A DNA stretch of 64,000 bases from Eremophila alpestris peregrina. Its lineage: Eukaryota; Chordata; Aves; Passeriformes; Alaudidae. The position numbers and the translations under genes are program-made. Of the stretch, positions 14,730 to 29,100 are shown piece by piece; position 1 is the stretch's first letter; the number at the start of each line of letters is the position of its first letter. The stretch lies in assembly GCA_009792885.1 (NCBI GenBank), contig WMCF01000025.1:9698123-9762122 (forward strand), read 5' to 3'. The notes beneath the pieces are model-generated. The model made no database searches. It had not been told where the DNA came from and saw nothing but the letters and a program-made list of their open reading frames with translations.

Positions 14730-14808
14730 ACTGTGGTTGTTTTTTGTTTTGGTTTTGGTTTTTTTGTTTGTTTGGTTGGTTTTTTTGTTTTGTTTTTTTT
14801 TTTTTTGC
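14730..14808 (+). repeat. T/G-only low-complexity tract
   Basis: About 75 bases consist almost solely of T with scattered G (TTTTGTTTTGGTTTTGGTTT and similar), ending in a run of 15 or more T. It gives false open frames on both strands. Similar shorter T/G tracts occur at about 7875-7940 and 10905-10970. Confidence 0.8.
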
Positions 14809-17800
14809 TTTAGGTTATTTGGAGAGATTTGTTCTTCTTTTTCAACAGTCCTCATAAACACATTAAAATCTAAAGAATAATAAGAGTATAAATCCTTTCC
14901 CCCTAATGATAATACATATTGTTATACCAAGGAAACACCAAATCGACCCACAGTACTTTGGAGAAGCAACCTGCAATATAACCTGGGAAGAGTGTAAGAG
15001 AAAGGACTATTTTGCTAGAGGCTGAAAATATGCAATATATATCCTACTCTACCTTGCCAAACTCAGGGAGTAATTTTGTACTCACACAGGGCACACACCT
15101 GCTCTTTCCTTAACTTTTGCTACATCATTCTGGCCCTTCCAGGGCTCACAATTCCGGTGTGATTTAGCAAATCTAAAAAATATCTGGATGCTGTGAATTA
15201 CCCTGAAAACTCAGTCTTGTACTCCATGTATCTCTTGTGCTTTCTATTCTAGTTCATATGCTCTAGGGATCAGCAGGAGAAAGCACTTTTGTCTGCCTCA
15301 GCTGTTTTTCTTCAGTTCCAAGAACAAAAGGCCTCCTGACATTCACTGGAAACTTCAAACAAGTAACTAAAGCTTTCCAGGATTCACTGGCTAGGCAACA
15401 GATACAAGTGCAAAACCCCAGGGAACATGGGTGGAGAAGGCAACAGAAAGTTAGTGCCTTCTCCACCAGAAAATATCAGCTTGTTGTAATTTTTAGAGGT
15501 GACATCAGGTAACAGCAAATAACCAATAGGGAGGGGAAGCCTGCACAGGAGTAATAACCCTGCAGAGAAACTCCTGAAACAGAAGCAGTAACCAAAAGGA
15601 CAGCAAAGTCTGGAGAAATCCATGTGATATCAGGAAATAATGTGGCTTCAAACCTCCTTGTAGAGGCCGTACTGTCCTCTTACTGAGACACTGCAGCTTC
15701 TGCAAGTACAAAGTGTGTTCAGCAGCTGCCCAGACTCAAAACAGGCTTCAGCTGGTGGAAGTCAATAGAAGACAAAATCTCTTCAGATTCACCTTCAGCT
15801 CCAGAGCTTTCCCACCCAGGCACTGCATGTCATACCCTTCTGCAGAGGAGGCCAGCAGAAGGACATGGCTGACAGTGACTCCCAGAGACAGGGCTCAGGC
15901 CCATCAAAAAGTGGAAAAAGTGAATCACTCTGAAGCAGCAGTCACCTGGCATTCCACCAAGGCCAGATTTCCCTCTTGTGTGATGCAGCTCAGTGTCACT
16001 CTCACTACCAGGACTGAACCTCCCTGCCTCTGTTAGAAACTGCCACAGAATTAGAGGACAAACCTTAGAGTACCTTCTCTGTCTCAACCTCCTGCAGCAC
16101 ATGCTTTCCCTGGAGTCATACTTAGGCAGGGTTCAGATCAGGCACTTGAAGGCACAGGACAGAAAACTGGGCAGCAAGAGCAGCTGTAGGCATACTTGAG
16201 TTAGCTTACCCATCAGTTCTAATCTTCATACTTTTTAAATGGCACTTTTTAAAATGATACTGAGCCACATTACTTGAGACTTAAAAATCAAAAGGTTTTT
16301 TCACCAGATTAAAATAACTTTGCATCAATATAGAAATAAAGCAATTTTCTTATGCAGTTTGGCCACAGAATTAAGATATGGGCTCTTGAATTTACTGCTT
16401 CTTCTCTTTATGAAATGAGGAATTAAAATATCACTCTCATGCCTACTGACTTATTACTGGATTGAGTTATGAAAGGAAGATGAACTTCCCATAAATTTTG
16501 CAAAGTTTTAAAACGTTCGGGGTTTTCTTTAAACAAAAAGACCCTCCTGCAGGATTTACCACTCAAAAATGCGCAGGGTGCAACCTGACATATTTTGCTT
16601 TTGATTTGGCAAAGTGAATATACAAACCAGCTACTCCTGGCTTATGCTGACTCTTTTGTAGCAATGGGTCTCAAATATGAGTTTCTCAAAGCCCTGCTAA
16701 GGTGACACCAAAAAATTACAGCTAATTTAATGCAGAATTTCTGAAGGGTTCAATGAATTTTATCGCCTCTAACCTACTTTATGAATACATATCTGGGGCT
16801 TAAACCCAGGTTTTCTTTTTTTTAAGTTGTTTTATCAAGAACTTCTCTTCTAAAGCTGAAATTTAAGCCACCTATAAAGTCACCCACCAAATCTTTTTAT
16901 CTGCATATTTAGAGAATGAAGATTTTTTAAGATTGCATAATATAAGTAGATTTTTAAAAATCTGTGGTTCTGAGATATTTTGCCTCCCACTTTGATTTGA
17001 CATTTTGCTTAGAGATGATCTGAAAAGGTATTATTTTCTCTATTGTGAAGCCTTTTTATTACCTTGTCCTATCAGTCTACTTTATCATTTGCAATTGTAT
17101 TCAGCTCTCTCCTGAATGTGCTAACATTCTTCGATGACACATGTTCCTTGTATCTTCATTAAAAGCAACACACCCTATTTCACACCTTGCTACTGTATCA
17201 GGTTTTTCCAATAATTTTCATACATAAAAGGCTTTGGTAACTTCTCACAATATCCCTATTTATGATTCCCATTGCTGTTCATAGGTCAAAGGTTGACTTC
17301 AGCATTTATAATCTGTATTTCATCTGAAGCACTTACACTTGCAAGGGGGAACTATATGTTAAATACTCTCTAAGTATATGGGAACATAATTAGTACCTAG
17401 GACAATTGCTTCAGGCAAATGATGTAAGCCTAACTCAAGAACAGGATCACAATGCCTTGAACAACTGTGTCAACTGAAGCTCGGAAAATTTAGGGGTAAT
17501 ATTAAACAAGGAAGTTTGATGGAGCCAGATTTGGAAAGATATACTGAGGCTGAGCTATGCAAAATATGGAAGACAAATATGTACAATATGAGGTATCTAA
17601 ACCAAGGTCAAAGAGTTTTAAGTCACCTGATCAGAAGCTGAAAAATTGAAGAAGATTATGACTAGCAGACCTAGGTTGGACAACAGAGTCTCTCACACAT
17701 CTCCAAGACCTAATCTGGTTGATGCTTATAAATAGACCAAAAGAGAACCAAATGTTATGAAAAGCAGAACAAAAAAACAGGAATGCAACAGAAAGTTGCC

Positions 17801-20226
17801 TAATAAAGATGCAAAATAAGGATAACCTTCAGCAAAATGAAATACAGTTTTCCTTCTTTTTTTTAAAACAAATATCAACAAATTCTACCTACATGAGGCT
17901 TGGGTTAGAAAAAATAAATCACAGACCAGCTAAAAACATAGTGCTTTGCATCCCTTAGAGCAGAATGCTATGATCTCTCTGAGAAAAAAAATGTTGATGT
18001 GCATCAGATCATTAGTGTTAAAATTAAAGCACATCTTTCAAAAGAAAAGAGACAAAAAACCAATCACCCCTAAAAACTCCCTCCCTATTTCTTCACACTA
18101 AGCATTTTAATTTAAATGGAGCAGGCAAAGTAGACATTTCAATGCTATTTTTCCCCTGCTTTTCCAGGTACCAGCACTACAATTATGCAAAATCTGTACC
18201 TACTACAAAATAAGCTTAAGGCAGATACAAATTTAGCATTTTTCTTTATCATTATTGGCTGTTTTGCTAACTCCAAATTCTATGGATAATTGCTGGCACT
18301 TAGGTTTCTATTCTCATTTACCTTCCGTTACAAGCAAAATCAATCTGCGTTCCATAATTCCCCAGTACAATGCCATCTACACGGGCTACAAAATAGCACT
18401 GCAGCAATCTGTTTCTGTTGGAAGACTTCAGGTATGTCCAATGTCTGTTTTGCTATACCTCTTCTTTTGGTATAGGGGTTAAACATCTCTCTTACTTCCA
18501 CAAAGTGTTTCACTGGATTGCCACTGGGCAATACCTGACAAAATACAGAGCCCTACACGATCAAGGGTTCTCTCCATAAGCTATTAGAGCAATTTTTGTT
18601 TGTTTGTTCACTGAGTGGCCTTTTTTAAATCAGTGAATTGCCAAGAGCAATCCCTTCTTCTAAGGTGGAGAAATATGACGTGGCTGCCCTGAACATGGCA
18701 TCCCAACTAAGTGTCCCCTTCTTGAGAAGCTCCCTCTGAACTTCTGTTTGAAGCTCACCAGCAGCCTCACAGCATGGTCAGATAAAAGGGAAGTTTTTCT
18801 GCGGGAAGCAACTATGCAGTGAGAATGGGATTTCCCTTTTCAACTAGTTCTGGAACCAAAATAGTGCCAGTAAAAAATACAAGCTAATTGCAGTATTACT
18901 ATAGAAGCAACGATAAATAGAGAGATCTTGAAGAAATCTCATTGAAATCAGTCATGAGCAAGATGCTTATGCACAGCATTTGTAACTTGAAGAAACTGTC
19001 TATTCCAATGACTTTGACCTATTCTTGTCATGACAATTTTAAACAATGTAACTGAGGAGGGGAGGGAGGGATTTATTTTTTAGAAATGCACTCTGCTGTA
19101 CAATCTTGTAAATAAAGATAGTACTTTAGACTATCCAGATGTCTCTACCACACATAAAGAGTCAATGAAAACCTGACAGGAGTCCTACAGGTTCTGCATA
19201 TTGTTTATTTCTTCCAGATCCGTTTTTCTTCATTAATTTAATAACATCACATGAGAATAAAAAAAGTTGGTATGTTAGGCATAAACATTGACAATAAGAA
19301 TTAACACTTAGCTTACACTGGTTCATTAATGGAGAAGACACACAAAGTCTAGGGACGTACATCATGTCTTTTTAGTCATTCACGTAGAAAGAAACTAAAA
19401 TTTCCTTCCTTAAACAAGTTTCAAAGTTTATTTTATTTATTATGCTGTGCCTTAGGATACACTGGCCTTTTTAATTCACAGATGATTTGACAATGACAGA
19501 GTTCAAGTGATAATTAGATTCTCTTTTATTGATTTTTTTTGGCCGGTAAGTAACCAAGCTAATCTTGTTATATTCTCCCCTAACTTTGAGCTCTTTTATG
19601 ATTAACTACTTTGGACACGTATTTGAATTGTGCAGAGGCAGAAGTAAACATGACTTTGATTCCAGTGTGTAAATCAGTGCAACAATTCACACTCTACTAC
19701 ATATGCTGGAACACTTGCTTCCAGTGTGCACACCTCTTGCAGGTACGCAAGAAAGGGGACCTGTAACAAAGAATATTAAGAAAGCTTCTGGGACAAAACC
19801 ATCCTTTCCTTCCACTGCCTTTTACTGTGTTTTATTTAAGAGAAGATTCAGACCATACACAAACTCTTAGGATGCCCACATACACAAAAGCAGAAAGAAA
19901 AACTTTACCAGATTATTGAAATATTCTGTAATGTGCATGGTTTACACAGTGAAGATCTGGCTCTTGCTACTTCAGATGTGGAGTTGTACTTTGTAACAGT
20001 CTTGAGTAGAAGGAGATGAAAGATAAGCCACTGATAGCTAATAAACTCTGCTGCATGGGATTCAAACTGATGTATTAATGGAACTGAAAAGCATATCTCC
20101 ATTCCCAATGAGTATCCCACATGGAAAGATGCAGCTCCAGTTTATACCCTAGGATAGTTGCACAGAGATGGGGATCCACCACGTGATGCAAGAGATCTGC
20201 TGCAACAAAGAGTGCCAACAAAAGGC

Positions 20227-20253
20227 AAAGGCACTGTAAGGAAAGGCACTGTA
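20227..20253 (+). repeat. Short tandem duplication, 15-bp period
   Basis: AAAGGCACTGTA at 20227 is repeated at 20242 with AGG between. Confidence 0.6.
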
Positions 20254-23200
20254 GCCCATGTAGTAAACTTGTGTTTGCCTCACACCTGCTGTGCCTTGCT
20301 CTTGTATCTCAAAACCCCTGTCATTACTTACAAAATTATGTTATCTTATACTTAAATATGTCATAATCTTAACCATCAAAAGCTATCCAAAAAAGAGGCA
20401 AGAATTTTCTGAAATTATTGAGGTGTTTTCTGAATCTGCTTAAGAAGCCAGAAAGTTGAAGTGTCTGGCATGCTTCCTTAAATTAGAAAGCCTCTCAGGA
20501 AAAAGTATTCACCACGATTACATCATTACAGGCAAACAGTGACAGCAACTAAAACCCACAACAGAGAAAACCAGAAAAATTAAGAAAGATGCTCCTATGC
20601 AAATTTTCAAAGTTGAAAGAGTTTCATCTTTTCAAACCTAGGACACTGAGAAACCATTTCTAAGATACATGAACAAAGCAATGGAAATTACTTTTTGAAT
20701 TAAGCTTCCAAACTAATTGTAATACATCTTATTGGCAGAAATTCTGAATCTTTAGAAAAATACTAAGGGTATTAATTTACCTAGGGAGAACTGACCAAAA
20801 TAACTTCTGATTAATCTACAATGTACAGTTAGTTTAAAAATTATTCTTAGGTAGCGAAACAAAACACAGTTCGACTACAATAAACTTTATATAGCTAGAT
20901 ACTGTGATGCCAAAACTTGATGTATTATCAACTCCAGAGTGGCCTTAAGTACAGCATTACTACTGTTAGTTCACACAATGAAATATAAATAATGTTGAGT
21001 AGATATTCAGTGAGGCTTCTGAACAAATTCATTAACAAAGAAAGAAGATTAGATGCCTAACCAAAATACAAAGAGAACAATATAGAGATATGGTTTCATT
21101 TCCTGGTTCAGTTAAACACATCTTTCAGAAACAAAAAACCCTAAATAACCCTCATGTTTTCATTACTGCCAAGATGAATACAAAAAGACCAGATAATATG
21201 AGACTGTTTTAAATCTTTAACACAAAGACAGGTAAAACAACTCTTTTAAAAGTATCCCCTACAGAAACATCCAGTATCATCATCACTGGACACACTATTA
21301 TAGCTGCACATATATCCAGGGTTTACCTCAAATAACCTCAGTTCAAAATTCTATATATGAAGGAAATTTATTACATTCAAACAAAGGAACAGAATAAGCA
21401 TTCTGCCTCTCAGCATCCTCAGGAACTGATGTCTCAGCCTTTAAATATAACATGTCTTAGGGACAACACAGAAGCAAAGGCCATATAAACTTTTCAGCTG
21501 AGAATGTTGGTCTCCCTTTTTGGCCACAAAACAAAATATTCCTTAGCAGAAAGAGTTAAGTGATGAGGTAAATGAAAACCATATTAAAAAAAAAAATCAA
21601 AAATCATGACCACCGAGGAAAAAACACAATACACCAGATGAACACTTCCTCTTCATTACTGCTTATCTTGTTTCCTCACACTATGAAATCTGTCAGTCAG
21701 TGCTATAGAGATAGGATTTACTCTTTAATCCTATTTTACTCCAAACAATTACTCAATGTCACTCTGGGACATATATTTCATACCCTCTTTTCTCTCACAG
21801 AGGGTTGAAACATACTTGCTGAGATTCAAGCCCGAGCTGCTATCCACAATTAGGCTGCAGAAGCATTTACTTAGCATCCTCCAGAATGACTGTACTCCAT
21901 CTTTCACACATGGGTAAAGAAAGTGTATGACAGATTGAAATCACATGGATCAAGACCTAAAATGAAAACCTTCTATACAAAATTTTATTTTACATCTTCT
22001 CAATAACAAATGTAATTCCTCTGCGAATACTTTCAAAAATGTTGGTTTTATATAGTTTAATTTTGGTCCAATTTGTAATGTATTGGTATAGAGATACTGT
22101 GATAACAGGAACCTGTATGTAATTACTGTCAAAATAACAAATTGCATGGGTTTTTTTAAGATGTTTTTCTTTGGTTTTACCATCCTTTAGTAAGTATAAA
22201 ATCAATATATAAAGTACAAATGTAGCCTTTTTCAGTAACAGCTGATTTCCCCTATCAGAAGGCTCAATGACAGCACAGGGATTCAGAAACTGGAAGGAAA
22301 GCCAGGAAATATCCCTACAAGAGGCAGATGTTTGTGTGGTGAATCTGAAAGGAGCAAGGGGCAGTGTGGGATTTGAAGAGTATGTTTTATCAGAATGTGC
22401 CTGTGGATACACAAAGACCACCAGATATGAAAAGAATCAATATTACCTTCATCCAGAGTTTTCAGAGCTTGATGTCTGAATTTAGGCTGGTAGATATTTA
22501 TTCATTCACCAAGTACCTAGTTGCTTTCAAAATCTGGAGCACTTGCTGTATCCACTAACAACAATAACTTTAGAGGGTTCACTAACCAAAACCAGTGCAA
22601 CCCTTTCTTGATGCAAATATCAAAATGTCTACACAGAGGCTCAGGGCTTTAGAAACCAAGTTTTGAAATCCCCTGTTTTCCTTCAGTTTTTGTAAAACTG
22701 TATGTTCTCTGCTACATGAATATTTCATTTTGCTTTTATTCTTGTAATTACACTACTTTGAATATTCAGGCTACTTCTGACTATTCTGGATAACAGTTGT
22801 GTTTCCTCACCCCTCATGCAAGCTTCACCTGTGTGACGACTAGACAGCAAGTTTTAGCAGAAATATGTTAAAGCATATATAAAATATGAATTTGGGTGTG
22901 CTAAGAGAGAAATGACCGATTTACAAGCCAACATTATACTTCATGTATTGGGAATTTAAAAGGGAATCATGTGAGGCCAGACCTGTGCTCTACATTCTCA
23001 CAATATTACAATTACAAATAGTCATGAATAAACTTAAAAAACATGAGGACAGCAAATCTGGCTTCTTTTTTATTTCAAAAATAAGAAGTATTTCCTTAGG
23101 CTTTCTAATGGTACAAAGTTTGACAGCACAGAAATGAAGTGGTCTTGTTTCTCCATGGTATGACAGTGTTCAGATGAATCAACTATCAACTGGATTAAAG

Positions 23201-26124
23201 GTGTTCTATAGCTGACATGTAGAGATACACTTCAGGAATATTGGCATATGCAGTGCAGCTCTAAACTTACTGCAAGTAAATCCAAAGGGAATAGCAAGGT
23301 TCTACCCACACACTTCCTTGCTTTTTATGCCTACTCCTGCAATTAACATTTGTAAAAGTAGGCTGTGACATCCCCTTGTCTGCTCAGCAGTGCAGCTGCT
23401 CAAGGCAATCAGCAGGGATGCTCAGGATGCTGGAACCATTTGGTGCCATGCTGCCACTCTTCAGGTCACCTGTTTCCTGAAATCAACACCTATGTGACAT
23501 TGGAGAGGCACACCCCAAAAAGCTCTTTGCCCTTTCTTTTCCAATGTCTGCTCCATTATACTGCAGTACTCTGGTCACGTGTCCCAGACTGTGCAACACC
23601 TTGCTCTGAGAGCTGCAGATTAAAGCTGCAATCAGGCTTCCAAACCTGTATTTAACAGCATAAAAGCAGGATACCTTTTAAGCAGTATGGATGTCAATGA
23701 CTTACCAAAATGTTTTGAGTTATGTAACAAGCAACTTCTACATCTGACATAAGCTTTGCTATGCAAAAATAGAATTATTTCTATGTTCAAATATATTCTG
23801 CCCTGAGGATTTCAGTGGAATTGAAGTGTGCCTTTGGAAAGCAGCTGAGATGAAGCACTTAAGGTTGTGTGGGCAGTGGTGATAGGGCTGTTAAAGCTAC
23901 ATGAGTGCCCTAAGTGTACATTTCCATATCACAATATGGCTGACCTAATTTTAGGAAAAACATAAATAGCTGAAACTTCATGTATCTAAAAAAGGTCTGT
24001 ACCTTGCTCTATGTAATGGGCTTGATCTGACTCACTAAATAACTCTTCTAAATTACTACATAAACTCCCCTTAAACAATGAGTTCTGGAATATTCAGTAA
24101 CACTTATTGTCCTTGCTATTTCATAACAAATAAACAACATAATGTCTCTGTTATGAGTGGTTAGTAACAAGACACTATCAACAGAAAACATTTGATCATC
24201 ATGTGGATTATAACTGCAATCATATTGAATATCACAAGACAGTAATTGAACATTGCTTAGATTATTACAATAAATATTTGGAACAGAGTAACTGCTGATT
24301 CTTTCAGATAAATGTGTTACTACAGTGGTAGGCAGACACACACTACGTGTAAGACAGATAAGAAACTACACAAAACAACTACAGATGCACATAACTGATC
24401 GTTTTCCATGGTTCTTTTTCCTTTTTGGTATAGCCTATATTTAGGATCCAGTGATCAAACAATATATAAAAGACTTGAGGCTTAGTTTAGAATGGTTAAA
24501 AAAATCTTATTTTCCATACAGGTTTTCTAATTTATCTCTCCTTCTGAAATCTCTTTATTTTATGTAAAATTTCCAAATAAATGTCAATACCTAAAGCATT
24601 AACTGGAGAAATCATAGTTTAAAAAATTAATTTGACCTCAACTCCTCAACTTTCCTGCCCATTCACACAAAATACACATATAGAAGTTTTGAAAACAGAA
24701 TCCAGAGAAAGACATCTTTTTCTCCAGGACAATTACCAGTAGTGAGTTCCAAAAGGAATAGAATTATGATTCTGAATATTTTTATTACTGCTAAAAGCAC
24801 TAGTGAAATGCAACTTCTCTGTACTGCATCTATAAATAAACTGGGCCAAATTACAGTCACTCCAGTGATGCTGAGGATGAATGACAACAGAAAGCCAAGA
24901 TTTCACATTGTGTATATCACATCATTCCTACAGAAGCATTTAATGTTTTTTCACCAAGTAACTGTTATGTACAAACTGATGAGAGAAAGCCCACGTAGAA
25001 GTCTCCTGTGTACATCTTAAAGTGCAAGCTGCAACTGCTTCTATTTATATGCAGTTTCCCAGTTTTCACACACATGCAATGAGCATTCACATAACTAAAA
25101 CTAAATATACATGGAATAAAACTCCTTCCGCCGTCAGGAGATGGAAGCAGAGACAAGCTAGAAAGGAGGAGTTTGAAAACATTGCCTGGGCATTCAGGGG
25201 ACGGTATTAGGAAAGGCCAAAGCTGAACTTGAGATAAGATTCGCAAAAGAAATTGAATACAACAAAGAGACTTAAAATACTGGTAAAAGCGAAACAAGGA
25301 AAATATTGGACTATGGTTGAACAGGGTGGATGATTTAATGACAGCAGACATAGATACACATCGAGATAACTGATGCCTTCTCTGCCTCCTTCGGAAGGTG
25401 AAACAAGGTCTCCCAGTTCTCTGTTTCCATAGGAAAAGCTAGGAAAGGAGAGAATTATTAGGCATAAAGAAGGATCTAGTCAATGATCACCTGAGAGATC
25501 TTGACCCAAAGGTTGGACATGGTTAGCTTTACCCAAGCATGCTGAGAGCTGTTTGATGTTCAGATCCAGAAGGACAGCTGGATCACAAATTATTGGGAAG
25601 GATACAGGGTGGATACAATTAATTGTCTTAGTGTTCATCAGAGGGTGGGGGAAGGAGTGTCTCACACCTATCTGTGTGTTTGAAGCCTTTTCATTTCTGC
25701 TTCAAGGGACTTGGATCTCACACCCCTGTCTTCCAAAGGCATAGGTTCCAGGTTCCTTGTTAGTGTACTGCAAAGGTGAGCTCCTCACCTTGTCCTTCCA
25801 TATTTGATGGAGCACAGCCCTGCTGCACTGTGGGCATGGCCATTTCTGAGATCCAGCCCTGCTCCTCTGAGCAGAGCATGAGATGCCTACTGAGGGGCAC
25901 TCTGGTTGGAGACTCAGATGAAACTTGAAAAACAGGCATCATTGGGACAGGTGATGTACAACCACAGGGCTAAACAAGCCTTTCTATTTTCTAGACATCT
26001 CATCCATCTGAGAACCACGTGTGCCTCAGTCTTTAGCAGAATCAAGATTACATTTAAGGAGGATTTATAAGTCTTCTAAAAATTGCAATTAACTAAAATT
26101 CAAAAGGGTTGTGTCAGTAATCCA

Positions 26125-26190
26125 AATCTGGGAGGGGGATGGTGGAGGAAGGGAAGGAAGGAGGCAGAAAGAAGGAAAGGAGAAAGAGAG
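26125..26190 (+). repeat. Purine-rich (GGAA)-like tract
   Basis: An almost uninterrupted run of G and A (GGGAGGGGGATGGTGGAGG, then GAAGGGAAGGAAGG-type units, then AAGGAGAAAGAGAG). Confidence 0.75.
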
Positions 26191-29100
26191 ACTTTTTAAA
26201 AATCAGTTTTCTTTGGGTTTTTTTTTTTACTTGTTTATTACATTTAGAAGTCTGTGTTGCATTATTTTACTTGAAGGCTTAATCAAAGGCTCTCATGTTC
26301 TAATTACTAGATACATATTTTAGACACTAATATGATACAGGTACTATAAGGAGTGAGCATTCAACAAAGAAATATGACCTACAGACCAGTGGGATGTAGC
26401 TATATGCAGATTTGTACTTAAGCTCTATTCTCTGTTTTCCTCTCTGACTAAGGCTTTAATGTCTCTCTTTGCCTTTCTTTACTCTGTTGCCATATGACAA
26501 TCACAATCCTCTGCAGATTTACTGGAAGTGAAGGAAATGGTCAGTGAGATGAACAAATCCTAAATTTTGGTGGTGAATGAACGGCTGAAGACAGGTTAAA
26601 TAGGAGAGCACAATTTAATATATAAGCTGAGCTAAATGACAAACTACTTATCTCAAACTGATACACTGAGATACACACAGAGGACTAAAAAAGCTCAAAT
26701 GAGAAAAATGGCAATGTTCGAGTAGTATCAGCTTCTAAAATGACTTTAAAATTGTAGGTAAAATGCAGGTAAGGGAGCAGGTAAAAGTGATGGCCTATAT
26801 GTTGAAAGGGATGAGTTGTTAGGGAGTGGAGCAGCATAGTTAATCAGCTTAAACTTAAGAGTTAGATGCTTAAAATTACTTTTCCCCACAGATGCCTTAA
26901 GCTGTTAAGGCTGAAATGAAAACTGTGATTTCATTCAGCAGTCTCATTAAGTAGTTAAGCTGAAAAAATCCAGCTTCAGCCACTCCCACAGCAGTGCAGA
27001 AAAGTGGGGAGGAGCCCTTTGCAATTGTATATTATCCTTGGAAGTCACAGTGCCTCAACCACTGGCTGCAATCCTCACAATCTGCCCTGTGTGCTCATGG
27101 CCTCCTGAAGGAAATACTTGCACTATACTTAGATTAACTGTAAGATACATGGTTAGAGCATACTTGAATTTGTCAGTGCTATCTACTGTCTTTGCAAACC
27201 AAATTAAATTACTTGAATACTCAGAAATCTAGTATTCAAGATACATATCTGATAGCCAGCACTGTTCCTCTCCTCCAGAGACTGCTTCCAAACTTACACA
27301 GTTTTACTAGAAAGCTGCACTGAAATAATGACTGAAATGCCCAGCTTACTCTATATAAAGAAAATAATCTGCTTATGCTTACACTCTTTTAAGCTTACAC
27401 AATCCCTCCCACCATACACATGATGCCATCCACCAGCACAGTATTTGTACTTAGCTAGAATTTCACTTAAGGACGTCATTTAACTTTCACCTCACTGCTA
27501 AGGACTTGTAAGGAAAAGGACACCTATGTCTGAATTGTAAAAAAATAATTTGAGAGAAAGCTTCAGTGTACATTTGCTTGTTTTGTTTTTGCTCTATAAA
27601 TAGAGGCATATCCATGGAGCATTCTCTCCTAGCAAACAAAACAAAGCTAGAAAGTATTAAAATATTGTTTTAAGTGAAGTAAACCTCTGTAAGTAAAAGA
27701 GCCCAAATTTTCTAGATTTACCTCAAAATGTGAGAGTCTATGGGTTGTGTTTTAAATCCCTGAATGAGATAAATTCTGAGATGAATTTTGTTCACTCAGA
27801 AGACCTTCTGATATGTAGCACACTATATAATTATGATGTGACAATTTTACATAGCTAACTGTCAACAGTCTAGAAGGAACAACTCTGTAAATATTCAATG
27901 AATATGATTTTACTAATAATCATAGCTTTTGCCTTTCTAGCAATCCTTCCTAGAAAACTGAGTCTCAGTGAGTAAATTAAACTTGTATTCATTACAAGTC
28001 TAACTATTTGAGTATAATTTCTTTTACAAAAGAATTACTTTTTAATGAAAATTTCAAATTTTATGGTGCTACTACTCATAGTTCAATTCTGTACTGGTAT
28101 TTCAGGTTCAGCTCATTTCCACAAAAAAATATTTCAGCAATGTTCTCTTTACTTACAAATCAATGTAATAGGTCTAGAGTTAATATCTTATAAAATACAG
28201 TGTTTTACAGGGAAAGGCCCAGAGTTATTGCACCAGTTTTCTTCATGAGAGGATTAGTGTTCAAACGTTTACACACTCTATGAAACAAGGAAAGTTTAAA
28301 CAGAGGTTTTATCTTTTTCTTACTGTAGTTGAAAAAAAAAATCTTAATTAGAAATAAAGAAGTTTGGTGTTCCTTTCAGGTTTTTTTTTATTTTCAAAAA
28401 TAATAAAAAAAATATTTTAAAAATTAAAAATTAATGACCTCAAGTTGAAACAGAGCCTGGAATAATTTCAGGCCCTGAAAAGCACTTGAAGTTACAAGCA
28501 TTTAAAAATCAATGAGTTAGGTAATGAAAACTGCATTTCAATGTGACATTTCCTTATTAGCACTGTTTTCCAGACTTTTAAAAACTGTTTAAGCATTTCT
28601 GTAAGCTGCAGAAATGCAAATCTTCTGATTCCCAGCAATGCATCATGAACAACTAGACACACAGGTGAGATCTGAGGTATTTGAGGTATTCTTTATGGAG
28701 ATATGGACATGTTTAGATTTTTAGAGCTGCAAAGATAGGAAGCACCTTATTGAGTCATCCCAGGTTTCCACGGCAGGTTTAACTGTGCCCATTGGCACAC
28801 AGCACTAAGGTAAGCAGCTCCCAGCAGAGATCATGAGAACCAAGAACAAGGTATCAACTTCCTTTAGGGCCCCTCTACAAAGATCAGCTCTGCTCCAGTG
28901 TGGCCAACATTGAAACAGAGCCAACAAGGTGACCTATACCCAAGCTGAGCCTTAATTAACAAGTTAGGCACTTGAATGATGAACCAAAAGCTCCTGTCAC
29001 AGAGATTTACCAGAACAGCCTCATTGCATGTACAGGCTGCCATTTAATGTGAAAAGCCAGATGTGAGCAAGTTCACGTGGAGCTTTGCACACAAATGTAG

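Noticed and set aside
14634..14861. Lys/Thr/Asn repeat protein on the minus strand
   Set aside because: It is the translation of the T/G low-complexity tract read backwards.
21990..22421. A 143-codon minus-strand open frame
   Set aside because: No family recognised and composition like the surrounding intron. Overlaps another random frame.
24965..25351. A 128-codon minus-strand open frame
   Set aside because: Ser/Leu/Phe-rich random-looking translation without motif or splice context.
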